A stretch of 64,000 nucleotides of DNA. It comes from Planctomycetaceae bacterium. GTDB taxonomy: Bacteria > Planctomycetota > Phycisphaerae > Phycisphaerales > SM1A02. The stretch's first letter is position 1. The number at the start of each line of letters is the position of its first letter. Made by a program: the position numbers and the translations under genes. Positions 13,051 to 22,028 of the stretch are shown piece after piece. The notes below the pieces were generated by a model. That model made no database searches and was not told where the DNA came from. It saw only the letters and a list, made by a program, of their open reading frames with translations. The stretch spans positions 1 through 64,000 of the forward strand of contig JAJTGL010000001.1 of assembly GCA_021297795.1 (NCBI GenBank), in the 5' to 3' direction.

Positions 13051-14038
13051 CGTCGCGGGCGCGCCGCGCGAGCCACGCGCCACCGACCAGGCCCGCCGGC
13101 ACGGTGACGAGGAGTTCCGCCGCGCGCAGCACCAGTTCGGCCGAGACTCCCGCCGCGAACGTTCCGGCATCGAGCGCCGGCAGGATGAGCGCCGTCGTCC
13201 ATTCGCGCAGGCCGAGTCCGTTCGAGACGAACGGCACGAGCGTGGCCACCGCCGACGCGCACGAGAGGACGATCGCCGTCTCGATCGCGACGCCGGCGGA
13301 TCCGGCCGCTGTGTTGCCCATGGAGCCTGACATGGAGGCTGACATAGAGCCTGCCATGGAGCCTGCCACGGTGTCGCGCGCGACCGCGCCCACCAGCTCG
13401 AGCGCGATCGCGTAGCGTCCGACCGACACCGCGAACTCGCACTGGCGGACGAGGAGCGCGGCGGCGAACGTGCGCGCGCGCGGCAGGATGCCCACGACCG
13501 CCGGGAGCGCGGGAGCGAGCAGCGCGAGCGCGACCGGCGCACCGACCGCGCGCAGCACGGGCACGGCCGCGAGCATCAGCGCGGCGACCAGCGCGCTGAG
13601 CAGGATCGCCTCGACCACGGTGCGCAGCGTGTCGGTCGCGCGGACCCCGTGGTGCACGCGGTGCCATGCCACGCGCCCGATCAGGCCGGGTTTCAGCGGA
13701 AGCATGTTCGCGAGCGAAGTGGCCGAGATCAGCGCCAGCATCTCGCCGAACCCGACGCGCGCGAAGCGGCGGATGAGGAGGACGAAGAGCGCCGCGGTGA
13801 GCGGGATCCCGGCGAGGAAGCCGAGAAGGAGGAGCGCGACCGCCGAAGGCCGCGCCGCGCGAAGGGCGTCGAGGGCCGCCTCGAGCGCCGTGCGCTCGCG
13901 CATCGCGACGACGATCGCTCCCGCAAGACACGCCACGCCGATCCCGAGTCCGAGCCAGCGCATCCAGCCGCGCGCCCGCAAGGTCTCGGCTCCAGCCGGA
14001 TGGTCGGAACGCGGTGCTGGCGGCGGAGCGGGGTTCAC
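13025..14038 (-). CDS. Lysylphosphatidylglycerol-synthase/YbhN-like multi-pass membrane protein
   Basis: Multiple hydrophobic segments; ALISATSLANMLPLKPGLIGRVAWHRVHHGVR resembles the UPF0104/LPG_synthase_TM family. Confidence 0.65.
   Translation of the reverse strand: MNPAPPPAPRSDHPAGAETLRARGWMRWLGLGIGVACLAGAIVVAMRERTALEAALDALRAARPSAVALLLLGFLAGIPLTAALFVLLIRRFARVGFGEMLALISATSLANMLPLKPGLIGRVAWHRVHHGVRATDTLRTVVEAILLSALVAALMLAAVPVLRAVGAPVALALLAPALPAVVGILPRARTFAAALLVRQCEFAVSVGRYAIALELVGAVARDTVAGSMAGSMSASMSGSMGNTAAGSAGVAIETAIVLSCASAVATLVPFVSNGLGLREWTTALILPALDAGTFAAGVSAELVLRAAELLVTVPAGLVGGAWLARRARDVSSTRRAP
13319..13366. repeat. In-frame 12-bp minisatellite (4 copies) inside the membrane protein gene
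   Basis: catggagcctga/catggaggctga/catagagcctgc/catggagcctgc; encodes AGSMAGSMSASMSGSM on the minus strand. Confidence 0.9.
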
Positions 14039-14054
14039 GAGCTCGGCACGGGGT

Positions 14055-16877
14055 TCACTTGCTCAGGTTGAGCTTTCGGCGGCGCTCTTCCTGCACATCG
14101 TTCATCCAGCCCTGGAAGTCCCGCGCGAATCGCGCGGTGCGCGCGTCGGGATGCTCGAGCGTCTTCAGCAGCAGCTGGTCCTCCGGCCGCTTCACGCGCA
14201 CCGAGATCCACGCCATGCGCACGAGCGGGTGATCGTCGCCCGCGAGCACCGCGTCGAGCGGTGCGAGTTCGGGGGCCGCCGAGACGTTCTCGAGTCCACG
14301 GATCACGCGCGGCGCCTCGCCCTGCGCACCTCCTGCCTGTGCGTCGCCCGATGCTCCGGGCGCGGTGCCGCCCGACGCGCCGGGTGCAGTGCCGCCCGAC
14401 GCTCCGGGTGCAGCGGCAAGATCGCCCGCCGACACGGAGAGTTCCCGCAGGCCTCCCTTCGGCACCGCGAAGATCAGCCACGCACGCGCCTCGGGCCAGA
14501 GCCGCAGGGCCGCCTCGGCGAGAAGCTCGGGAACTCCCTCGAGGGCCGAGCGCTCCTCCGGCGAGTACTTGGTGGGCTCCTTCGAGACGCGCAGCAGGAG
14601 GCCCGCGACGGCGGCCATGCGCTCCGGATCGGGTGCGCGCGACGCGTCGCGGAGCATCGCCTTCGACTGCTCGATCCAATCGACCGAGATCTTCTCGCCG
14701 CGCACGTGGATGAGCGGCGACTCGGCCTCGACGCCGAGCGGCCCGGGCTCGAGCCCGCGATCGGTGGTGCGCCAGTTGACGATGGGGTGGATCGAGACGA
14801 ACGCGCCGCTGAGCGCATCGTCGCGCATCGCGAAGCTCGCGTCCGTGAGCGAGACATCGATGGGGACCTTGAGGCTCTCGCCCGGCGGGATCGAGAAGCG
14901 CCGGTTGAGCGCGAGCAGCGCGAACGGCGGCAACGTCCCGCGCTGTCCGGGCACGTTGACGTTCGCCGTGACGGTCGCGGTGTCGGCGATCGGACCATCG
15001 GGCGTGATCGCGAGCGGCCAGCGGCTCCGATTCGAGATCTCGATGTCGAAGATCATCGGGTCCCACGGGGCGATGTTGGCGTTGCGCGGCTGGATCCTCA
15101 GCAGGATCTTGCCGGCGGTATTCGACATCAGGTCGAGGAAGTCCTGCGGCAACTGCGCGGCGCGCTCCACATCCTCGGCGCTCTTGATCACGTTCACATC
15201 GCTTCCCAGCAGCCGACGCAGCCGGTCGCGCGACCAGAGCCCGATGGCTGCGGCCGGATTCGACCGTGCGACCTCGAGAAGATGCCGTGCGGCGGCCTTG
15301 ACGTCCCCCGCCTTCTCCTCGGCAAGCGCCAGTCCGAGCCGCGCGGCCACATCCTGCTCGGCGACGGGTGCGAGCAGCTGCTTCGCGCGCGCGGCGTCGC
15401 CATCGCGAAACGCAAGCCATCCGTCGAAACGAGCCTGCGCGGTGTCGGAAAGCGGAGCGATGGCCACGGCGCTCTTGATCTGGTCCCTCGCGAACGCGAC
15501 ATCGCCATCGAGCCAGAGCTGCACGAACGCGCCCTCGAGCATCGCGCGTGCCATCTCCTCGCTGCTCGCGCTCTGCTGCTCCATCGCCTTCAGCGTGGTC
15601 TCCGCGGAGACCTGGGCACCCTTCACCGGTCCGCTCGCCGACTCGGGCCTCTCCGCGTGCACAAGCGCGGCGTAGCTGGTCGCAAGCTGCAGCGACATCG
15701 GGTACGCCACCTTCCGGCGCTCCTCGACCGAGAGCGTGGTTCCCTGGCGCTCGAGGGTCTGCCGGAACACCCGGTTGAGCGCGTCCTGCCGCTTCTGCGC
15801 CACGGCGTGGGCGGTCAGCGTGTCACCCGACCCCCAGCTCGCGATGATCAGATCGGTCAGGATCGCGTCGAAATCGATGTCCGGGAAGTTGGTCTCGAGC
15901 ATGGACGCCTCGACGTTGAGGATCGAAGCGGCGGCTCGATACGCCCCCGACTTGAGGCAGAGTTCCGCAAGGCCGATCGCGGCGGGTTCACGCGTCGGAT
16001 TGGCGAGCAGCGCCTGCCGAAGCGCCATCGCCTCGGCCACGGCGTCGGGCGCCTTCGTCCGGAAGTAGCCGGCGGCGAACTCCGCAGCCTCCGGGAAGTA
16101 GGGATCGAGGTCGAGCGAGTGAATCAACTCGGCCTCGAAGCCCGCCTGATCACCGTTGCGACGCAGGAGGAGCGCGAGGTCGAAGGCAAGACGCGCGGCG
16201 ACGGGCCGACCGATCCGCTCGATGGATTCCGGCGCGAGCGTCTGGCGGTACAGGGCCACGCGCTCCTCGACGGTCTGCTTGGTCTCGATCCGCGCCAGGA
16301 GCCGCCGCAGGCGGATCAACTCGTCCTCGGGCTCGAGCTTGCCGAGCCTGTTGAGCGCTTGGCCGAGCAGCACCTGCGCCTGCGGGCTGCCGTCCTCGAG
16401 GTTCACGGCGTAGTCGAGGGCGAGGCGCCAGAGGAAGGGATTGTCGGGGGCGAGGCCGAGCGCGACCTCGAGCATCGACTGGCCGCTCTCGAGCATGCCG
16501 AGGAAGACGTATTCGCGCTGCAGCATGCTGCGCGCGCGTTGGGCGAGATTTCGGGCGAGCCGCTCCTGGTACAGGGCGAACTGCTCGGCGGTCGGGGGAA
16601 CGAGCGGAGCGGACGCCGCCGCGGCAGGTGGCGTCGCAGCGGTCGCGGCTGCCGAGGGGCTGGCGGCAGGGTCCGACGGCGCGGATCCTTCCGACGCCGG
16701 GGGCGTCCCGGTTGGTGCACCGGGGGCGCCTGGGGCGACGCCAGTGGGTGGCACGGCGTCCTGAGCGAGCGAAAGCGCGCTCGCGGCGGCCGCCATCCCG
16801 CTGCGGTGGGCGAAAATGGCCCCCGCGAGGATGAGGGTCGCGAGCGGAATCGGTCGGAGGAGCGACATCGACGGCAT
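14055..16877 (-). CDS. Secreted large TPR-like repeat protein with Pro/Ala-rich N-terminus
   Basis: Signal-like N-terminus MPSMSLLRPIPLATLILAGAIFAHRSG, Pro/Ala-rich linker, repeated helical TPR-like segments (MLEVALGLAPDNPFLWRLALDYAVNLEDG). Confidence 0.75.
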   Translation of the reverse strand: MPSMSLLRPIPLATLILAGAIFAHRSGMAAAASALSLAQDAVPPTGVAPGAPGAPTGTPPASEGSAPSDPAASPSAAATAATPPAAAASAPLVPPTAEQFALYQERLARNLAQRARSMLQREYVFLGMLESGQSMLEVALGLAPDNPFLWRLALDYAVNLEDGSPQAQVLLGQALNRLGKLEPEDELIRLRRLLARIETKQTVEERVALYRQTLAPESIERIGRPVAARLAFDLALLLRRNGDQAGFEAELIHSLDLDPYFPEAAEFAAGYFRTKAPDAVAEAMALRQALLANPTREPAAIGLAELCLKSGAYRAAASILNVEASMLETNFPDIDFDAILTDLIIASWGSGDTLTAHAVAQKRQDALNRVFRQTLERQGTTLSVEERRKVAYPMSLQLATSYAALVHAERPESASGPVKGAQVSAETTLKAMEQQSASSEEMARAMLEGAFVQLWLDGDVAFARDQIKSAVAIAPLSDTAQARFDGWLAFRDGDAARAKQLLAPVAEQDVAARLGLALAEEKAGDVKAAARHLLEVARSNPAAAIGLWSRDRLRRLLGSDVNVIKSAEDVERAAQLPQDFLDLMSNTAGKILLRIQPRNANIAPWDPMIFDIEISNRSRWPLAITPDGPIADTATVTANVNVPGQRGTLPPFALLALNRRFSIPPGESLKVPIDVSLTDASFAMRDDALSGAFVSIHPIVNWRTTDRGLEPGPLGVEAESPLIHVRGEKISVDWIEQSKAMLRDASRAPDPERMAAVAGLLLRVSKEPTKYSPEERSALEGVPELLAEAALRLWPEARAWLIFAVPKGGLRELSVSAGDLAAAPGASGGTAPGASGGTAPGASGDAQAGGAQGEAPRVIRGLENVSAAPELAPLDAVLAGDDHPLVRMAWISVRVKRPEDQLLLKTLEHPDARTARFARDFQGWMNDVQEERRRKLNLSK
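14350..14421. repeat. 24-bp in-frame tandem repeat (about 3 copies) encoding APGASGGT
   Basis: gatgctccgggcgcggtgccgccc/gacgcgccgggtgcagtgccgccc/gacgctccgggtgcagcggcaa. Confidence 0.9.
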
Positions 16878-17345
16878 GGTGGTCCTTCAGGCAACGGGTG
16901 GTCTGGAGACCACCGGACGCTCGTACATCGGCACTTCAGGCCTTCCCAAATCGAACATCCGCCGGGAGACCCGTTCGCACGACGCCCGGCGGGGGTCGGT
17001 TCGTTGACAGTCGCCCACGCATGGATTAGCGTCCACGCCCCCGGACCGGCGTACCAACGACCGCGGAAGGGCACGATACGCCACCACCGGACGCCACCAC
17101 CGGAAACCACCGTCGAAGCGGAAGATGACGTTGGAGGAGTAGGGTGGAGAAGCACGGCGGAGAACGGACCGCGGTCTGCGTAGGTTGAGGCCTGGCCCGA
17201 CCTCCGAGCTGCCTCCGGCCCATCTCCGCGAGACGAGGCCAGCGCCGGGCCATCACCCGAGCATGACCTGATCACGACCGGACCACGACAGACACGCGAC
17301 CTGAACCCGCCGGGGCCTCCCCGCCAAACACCGGACCACTCTCGG

Positions 17346-18419
17346 ATGATCTCCCGAACCCTCCTGACCAGCCTGCTCGCCGCCTCCCTGACGGTCACCG
17401 CCCTCGGTCAGTCCTCGGGAGGCGGCCTCGATGCCTCCGTCGTTGGAGCAACCGGCGCCCTGAGCGAGGCGCAGAAGACGTCGATCTCCAAGTTCAGCGC
17501 CGGTCTCATCGAGACGGTCAAGAGTTCGGAGAGCGCGAAGGAGCTCGACGAAGCGCGCACGTCGCTCGTCAAGCCGGCGCGCGACCCCGCCGCGACGCCC
17601 GCGTTCCGTTCGGGATACGCCGCCGCGCTCAAGGACGGCCTCCAGCCGATCGTGAATGGACCCGACCTTCAGCGCGCGATCATCGCGATGCAGGTGCTTC
17701 GCTTCACGCGCAGCGCCACCGCCGTCGAGATCCTCATCGACCGCGCCAACCCGGCGACCGAGTCCGACCCTGGAAAGCGCATCGCCGCGGGCACGCTTCT
17801 CATCGACATCTTCGACGACTACGAGGGCGCCAACAACACCTACGACAGCAACGCGCGCAAGATCCGCGACGCGGCGGCCGCCGAGACCGACTGGATGGCG
17901 CTCCAGCAGAAGCTGAACGCGCTCGGAACCGCGGCACGACGGAAGGACCTTCCGGCCGACAACGCGCGCAACGTGCGCCGCGCGCAGGCCGAGGCGATCG
18001 CCCGGATCGCTTCGAGCGCGAAGAGCGGCGCGGCGGCGGACCAGCGCATGATGAGCCTGCAGCGCGTGCTGATCGCGGTGCGCAACGACCTGCTCACCAT
18101 GCCGCAGGCCGAGCGCTCGAACCTCGCGAAGGTGCTGGCGCCCGCGCTCGCGGACACGCTCGCGGCGACGGCGGCGCACTGGGATTCGGCGCACGCGTCG
18201 AAGGAACTCGGCGCCAGCTACGCCTCGACGATCAACAGCTGCGAGGTCATCCTGCGCCTCCTCGACCGCGGGGAGCGTCCCTCGGCGTATGCGGGTACGA
18301 AGCCCGAGTCGGATTCGCGCGTGCTCGCGACCTCCTGGGACTCGAAGGACCGCGCGAAGTACGACGCCGAGGTCAAGCGCTGGGTTGGGATCGTGTCGGC
18401 CGCGCCGTACAAGAATTGA
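17346..18419 (+). CDS. Secreted hypothetical protein
   Basis: MISRTLLTSLLAASLTVTALGQSSGGG signal peptide-like start; no domain recognised. Confidence 0.7.
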   Translation: MISRTLLTSLLAASLTVTALGQSSGGGLDASVVGATGALSEAQKTSISKFSAGLIETVKSSESAKELDEARTSLVKPARDPAATPAFRSGYAAALKDGLQPIVNGPDLQRAIIAMQVLRFTRSATAVEILIDRANPATESDPGKRIAAGTLLIDIFDDYEGANNTYDSNARKIRDAAAAETDWMALQQKLNALGTAARRKDLPADNARNVRRAQAEAIARIASSAKSGAAADQRMMSLQRVLIAVRNDLLTMPQAERSNLAKVLAPALADTLAATAAHWDSAHASKELGASYASTINSCEVILRLLDRGERPSAYAGTKPESDSRVLATSWDSKDRAKYDAEVKRWVGIVSAAPYKN

Positions 18420-18558
18420 GCGCTCGCGACTCGCTTCGCTTTCGCTCGCTCTGGCCGGCTCCCCTCGGAGTGAATCCTCGGGGGCCGAGACGAGTCATGT
18501 TTGGATCGCTCGCTTGAAGTTCGGCCGTCGGGTGCCCGGACGTAGACGTCGCTTGATC

Positions 18559-18668
18559 GGGTGTCCCTTTGATGAAATCCCGGGAACGCTGGACGTCGCG
18601 GTCGATCTGTCGAATCCACGATCGACGTCCGACATCATCCGTTCCGGGGACTTCGTCCCCGGGCACCC
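18559..18668. repeat. REPIN-like imperfect inverted repeat, copy 1 (110 bp)
   Basis: gggtgtccctttgatgaaatcccgggaacgctggacgtcgcggtcgatctgtcgaatccacgatcgacgtccgacatcatccgttccggggacttcgtccccgggcaccc; contains an 8-bp hairpin ccggggac-ttc-gtccccgg. Confidence 0.88.
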
Positions 18669-18709
18669 ACTCAAGCGATTTCGATGTTGCGCGCCGACCA
18701 CCATCGACT

Positions 18710-18819
18710 GGGTGTCCCTGTGATGAAATCCCGGGAACGCTGGACGTCGGGGTCAATCTGTCGAATCCACGATCGACGTCCGACATCATCCGTTCCGGGG
18801 GCCTCCTCCCCCGGCACCC
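18710..18819. repeat. REPIN-like imperfect inverted repeat, copy 2 (110 bp)
   Basis: gggtgtccctgtgatgaaatcccgggaacgctggacgtcggggtcaatctgtcgaatccacgatcgacgtccgacatcatccgttccgggggcctcctcccccggcaccc, same orientation as copy 1. Confidence 0.88.
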
Positions 18820-18889
18820 GACTCCAAGGGCACGGGCGACTCCGACGAGCCGGACGGGGCCCCCGCCATCAGGCGTATCCTGTGCGCTC

Positions 18890-20812
18890 GTGCGGCTCCT
18901 CCTGCCCTTCCTCCTCCTCGTCGCGGCACTCGTCGCCACGATCGCGCTCGACCGGCCGCTGCCGCCGGCGGATCTCGTCGTCATCGAGCGCAGCGACTGC
19001 TACACGCTCGATCCCCAGCGCATGAGCTACCAGCACGAGCTCCGCCGCGCGCGCGTGATCTACGAGACCCTCGTCAACCTGCGCGCCTCCGACTGCACGA
19101 TCGTGCCCGGTGTCGCCGAACGCTGGGAGTCGTCGGACGACGGACGCACCTGGACGTTCCATCTGCGCGACGACGCGCGCTGGTCGAACGGCGATCCCGT
19201 CACCAGCCGCGACTTCGCGTACGCGTGGCGCCGCGCGCTGCTCCCCGACACCGCCGCCGACTACTCGGCGCTCTTCTTCGAGATCAAGGGCGGCCGCGCG
19301 TTCTTCGAGAAGCGGAAGGCGCTGCTGAAGGCCTTCGCCGAGAAGGCGAAGAACGGCGAAGCCAACTCGGGCGACCTCGAGCAGCTCCAGCGCGACACCA
19401 TGCTCGCGTTCGAGGAAGGCGTCGGCATCAAGACCCCCGACGACCGAACCCTCGTCGTGCATCTCGAGACACCGCTCGCCTACTTCCTCGACATCTGCGC
19501 GTTCCCGCCGTTCGCGCCCGTCCATCGCGACACGGTCGAACGCTTCGTCTCGATCGATCCGAAGACCGGCGGCTATGTCCAGCGGCACGGTTGGACCAAG
19601 CCCGGCGAGATCGTCACCAACGGCGCGTACACGCCCACGGTCTGGCGCTACAAGCGCGACATGCGCCTCGAGCGCAACCCGCACTACTGGAACCCCGACG
19701 CGGTGATGGCCGACTCGATCGAGTGCCGCACGATCGAGAATCCGAACACCGGCGTCCTCGCGTTCGAGTCGGGCGCGGCCGACTGGCTCACCGATCTCGG
19801 CCCCGAGTACAAGACCGAAATGCTCGCCGAGCGACGCGCGTATCTCGAGCGCTTTCGCGCCGACGTCGATGCAGGGCTCGCGCGCGGCGCGGATCTCGAC
19901 GATGTGGTCGGCGCACTGCCGCCGCCCGGCGAGGGCGAGCGGCGCGACGTGCGCGGCTTCAACGCGTTCGGCACCGACTTCTTCAGCTTCAACTGCCGGA
20001 AGACGCTGCCCGGGGAGAAGTTCAATCCCTTCCACGACGCGCGCGTCCGACGCGCCTTCGCGCTTGCGGTCGACAAGCAGCAGCTCATCGACCGCGTCAC
20101 GCGGCTCGGCGAGCGCGTGTCGTCGACGCTCGTGCCGCCCGGGTCGATCGAGGGCTATCCGCTGGTGGAGGGACTCGGCTTCGATCCGGCGCGTGCGCGG
20201 GAGGAGCTGAAGGCCGCGGGATACGAGGATCGCGATGGCGACGGCGTCGTCGAGAACGAGCGCGGCGAGCGCTTCCCGACCGTCGACATCCTCTACTCGA
20301 CCGCGAGCCCGCGCTACCAGAACCTCGCGCTCGCGATGCGCGACATGTGGAAGCGCGAACTGCGCGTGGCCGCCGAGTGCCGAGGCAAGGACTCGAAGCT
20401 CTACAAGGAGGACCTCAAGAAGGGGAACTTCATGATCGCGCGCGGAGGCTGGTACGGCGACTACGGAGATCCGACGACCTGGCTCGACCTCCAGCGCTCC
20501 GACAACGGCAACAACGACCGCGGCTACTCGAATCCGAAACTCGACGCGATGCTCAATGCGGCACGCGTTGAAACCGACGCGACGAAGCGCCTCGCGCTGC
20601 TCGCCGAGTGCGAGCTCTGGCTCTTCAACGAGGAAGTGCCGCTGCTCCCGATCTGCAATTACGTGACGGTCTACATGTACGACCCGTCGCGGCTCGACGG
20701 CATGAGCGGCCATCCGCGCCTTGAGCAGGATCTCTCGATCCTCAACCGTCGTGCGCCGGCGAATGCAGCCGAAGGCGCCGGCGCGCGGAATCCGTCGGAG
20801 GGCTCGCGATGA
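18890..20812 (+). CDS. Peptide ABC transporter substrate-binding protein (SBP family 5, OppA-like)
   Basis: IERSDCYTLDPQRMSYQHELRRARVIYETLVNLRASDCTIVPGVAERWESSDDGRTWTFHLRDDARWSNGDPVTSRDF; GTG start gives 641 codons. Confidence 0.9.
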   Translation: MRLLLPFLLLVAALVATIALDRPLPPADLVVIERSDCYTLDPQRMSYQHELRRARVIYETLVNLRASDCTIVPGVAERWESSDDGRTWTFHLRDDARWSNGDPVTSRDFAYAWRRALLPDTAADYSALFFEIKGGRAFFEKRKALLKAFAEKAKNGEANSGDLEQLQRDTMLAFEEGVGIKTPDDRTLVVHLETPLAYFLDICAFPPFAPVHRDTVERFVSIDPKTGGYVQRHGWTKPGEIVTNGAYTPTVWRYKRDMRLERNPHYWNPDAVMADSIECRTIENPNTGVLAFESGAADWLTDLGPEYKTEMLAERRAYLERFRADVDAGLARGADLDDVVGALPPPGEGERRDVRGFNAFGTDFFSFNCRKTLPGEKFNPFHDARVRRAFALAVDKQQLIDRVTRLGERVSSTLVPPGSIEGYPLVEGLGFDPARAREELKAAGYEDRDGDGVVENERGERFPTVDILYSTASPRYQNLALAMRDMWKRELRVAAECRGKDSKLYKEDLKKGNFMIARGGWYGDYGDPTTWLDLQRSDNGNNDRGYSNPKLDAMLNAARVETDATKRLALLAECELWLFNEEVPLLPICNYVTVYMYDPSRLDGMSGHPRLEQDLSILNRRAPANAAEGAGARNPSEGSR

Positions 20813-21807
20813 GCGCCGGGGGTACTAGCACCGACGGCACGAGCGTCGGCGGGCTGCTCGCGCGGCGGCTCCTGCAGCTTCCGCTCATCGTGCTCGCGGT
20901 GTACACCGTCACGTTCCTCCTCGCATGGAGCATCCCGGGCAATCCGCTCGAGAACCCCGAAGGCCGACGCCCGCCGGCCGAGATCGCCGAGGCGATGCAG
21001 AAGCAGTACAAGCTCGACGATCCGGTGGCGTTCTACTTCGACTATCTCGGCAAGGCCTCGGGCGTGTCGTGGGCGCTCGGGAAACACCCGGTGCCGTTTG
21101 ACCTCGGTCCATCGCTGAAGCAGCCCGACTGGAGCGTGAACGAGATCCTGGGCACGGGGCTCCCCGTCTCGATCTCGCTTGGCCTTGCGGCGATGCTCAT
21201 CGCGCTCTCGATCGGACTTGTCGCGGGCACGATCGGCGGCCTGCGCCCCGGCACCACGCCCGACTATCTCACGCAGCTGCTCGCGATCGTGGGGATCAGC
21301 CTCCCGAGCTTCGTGATCGGAAGCGCGATCCTGATGTTCTTCGCCGTGAAGCTGCGCGCGCCCGCGATCGGCTGGGGCGGCGAGACGGTGTTCGAGTCGC
21401 TCGTGCGCGCGTCGTTCCCGGCGTTCACGCTGTCGCTCCCCTTCGCGGCGTACATCTCGCGCCTCGTCCGGTTCGGCATGATCGAGGAGATGTCGAGCGA
21501 CTACATCCGCACCGCGCGCGCGAAGGGCCTGCCGCGCTGGAAGGTCGCGCTGAAGCACGCGCTCCGGAACGCCTTCCTGCCGGTGCTCTCCTACCTCGGT
21601 CCTGCGACCGCGGTGGCGCTCACCGGTTCGTTCGTCGTCGAGAAGGTCTTCGCGGTGCCGGGCGTCGGACAGCACTTCGTCGACGGCGTGCTCGGCAAGG
21701 ACATCACGCTCGTGATGGGCGTGGTGCTCGTGTACTCGACGCTGATGGTCGTCCTCAACCTCGCGGTCGACGTGCTTTATCGCTTCGTCGACCCGCGTCT
21801 TGGTTGA
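20809..21807 (+). CDS. Dipeptide/oligopeptide ABC transporter permease (DppB/OppB type)
   Basis: LLARRLLQLPLIVLAVYTVTFLLAWSIPGNP...SSDYIRTARAKGLPRWKVALKHALRNAFLPVLSYLG; 4-nt overlap with the upstream gene. Confidence 0.92.
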   Translation: MSAGGTSTDGTSVGGLLARRLLQLPLIVLAVYTVTFLLAWSIPGNPLENPEGRRPPAEIAEAMQKQYKLDDPVAFYFDYLGKASGVSWALGKHPVPFDLGPSLKQPDWSVNEILGTGLPVSISLGLAAMLIALSIGLVAGTIGGLRPGTTPDYLTQLLAIVGISLPSFVIGSAILMFFAVKLRAPAIGWGGETVFESLVRASFPAFTLSLPFAAYISRLVRFGMIEEMSSDYIRTARAKGLPRWKVALKHALRNAFLPVLSYLGPATAVALTGSFVVEKVFAVPGVGQHFVDGVLGKDITLVMGVVLVYSTLMVVLNLAVDVLYRFVDPRLG

Positions 21808-22028
21808 ACAAGGCGCAAGCCGCCCCGGTCATGCTTGTCCAATAATGAATGCGGCGCCATCGATGGAGCGGTCGCGAAAGACGATATTTGTCGATTCGAT
21901 GGTTTTGTATCGGATCAAACTTTTCGTCCATTATCTTTGCGGGTCCGCGCGCAAATGACGCATGTCATCGCGGGGACGCCGCCGTTCGATCCGTGCGGCG
22001 TGATCGGCTCCCACATCGAGGATGAAAG

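Noticed and set aside
13470-17183. 1237-aa plus-strand ORF
   Set aside because: Antisense to the TPR-like protein and the YbhN-like gene; low-complexity Arg/His/Glu composition, no domain
18373-18984. 203-aa minus-strand ORF across the REPIN copies
   Set aside because: Translates the repeats themselves (repeated VPGISSQGHP / PERMMSDVDRGFDR); repeat artefact
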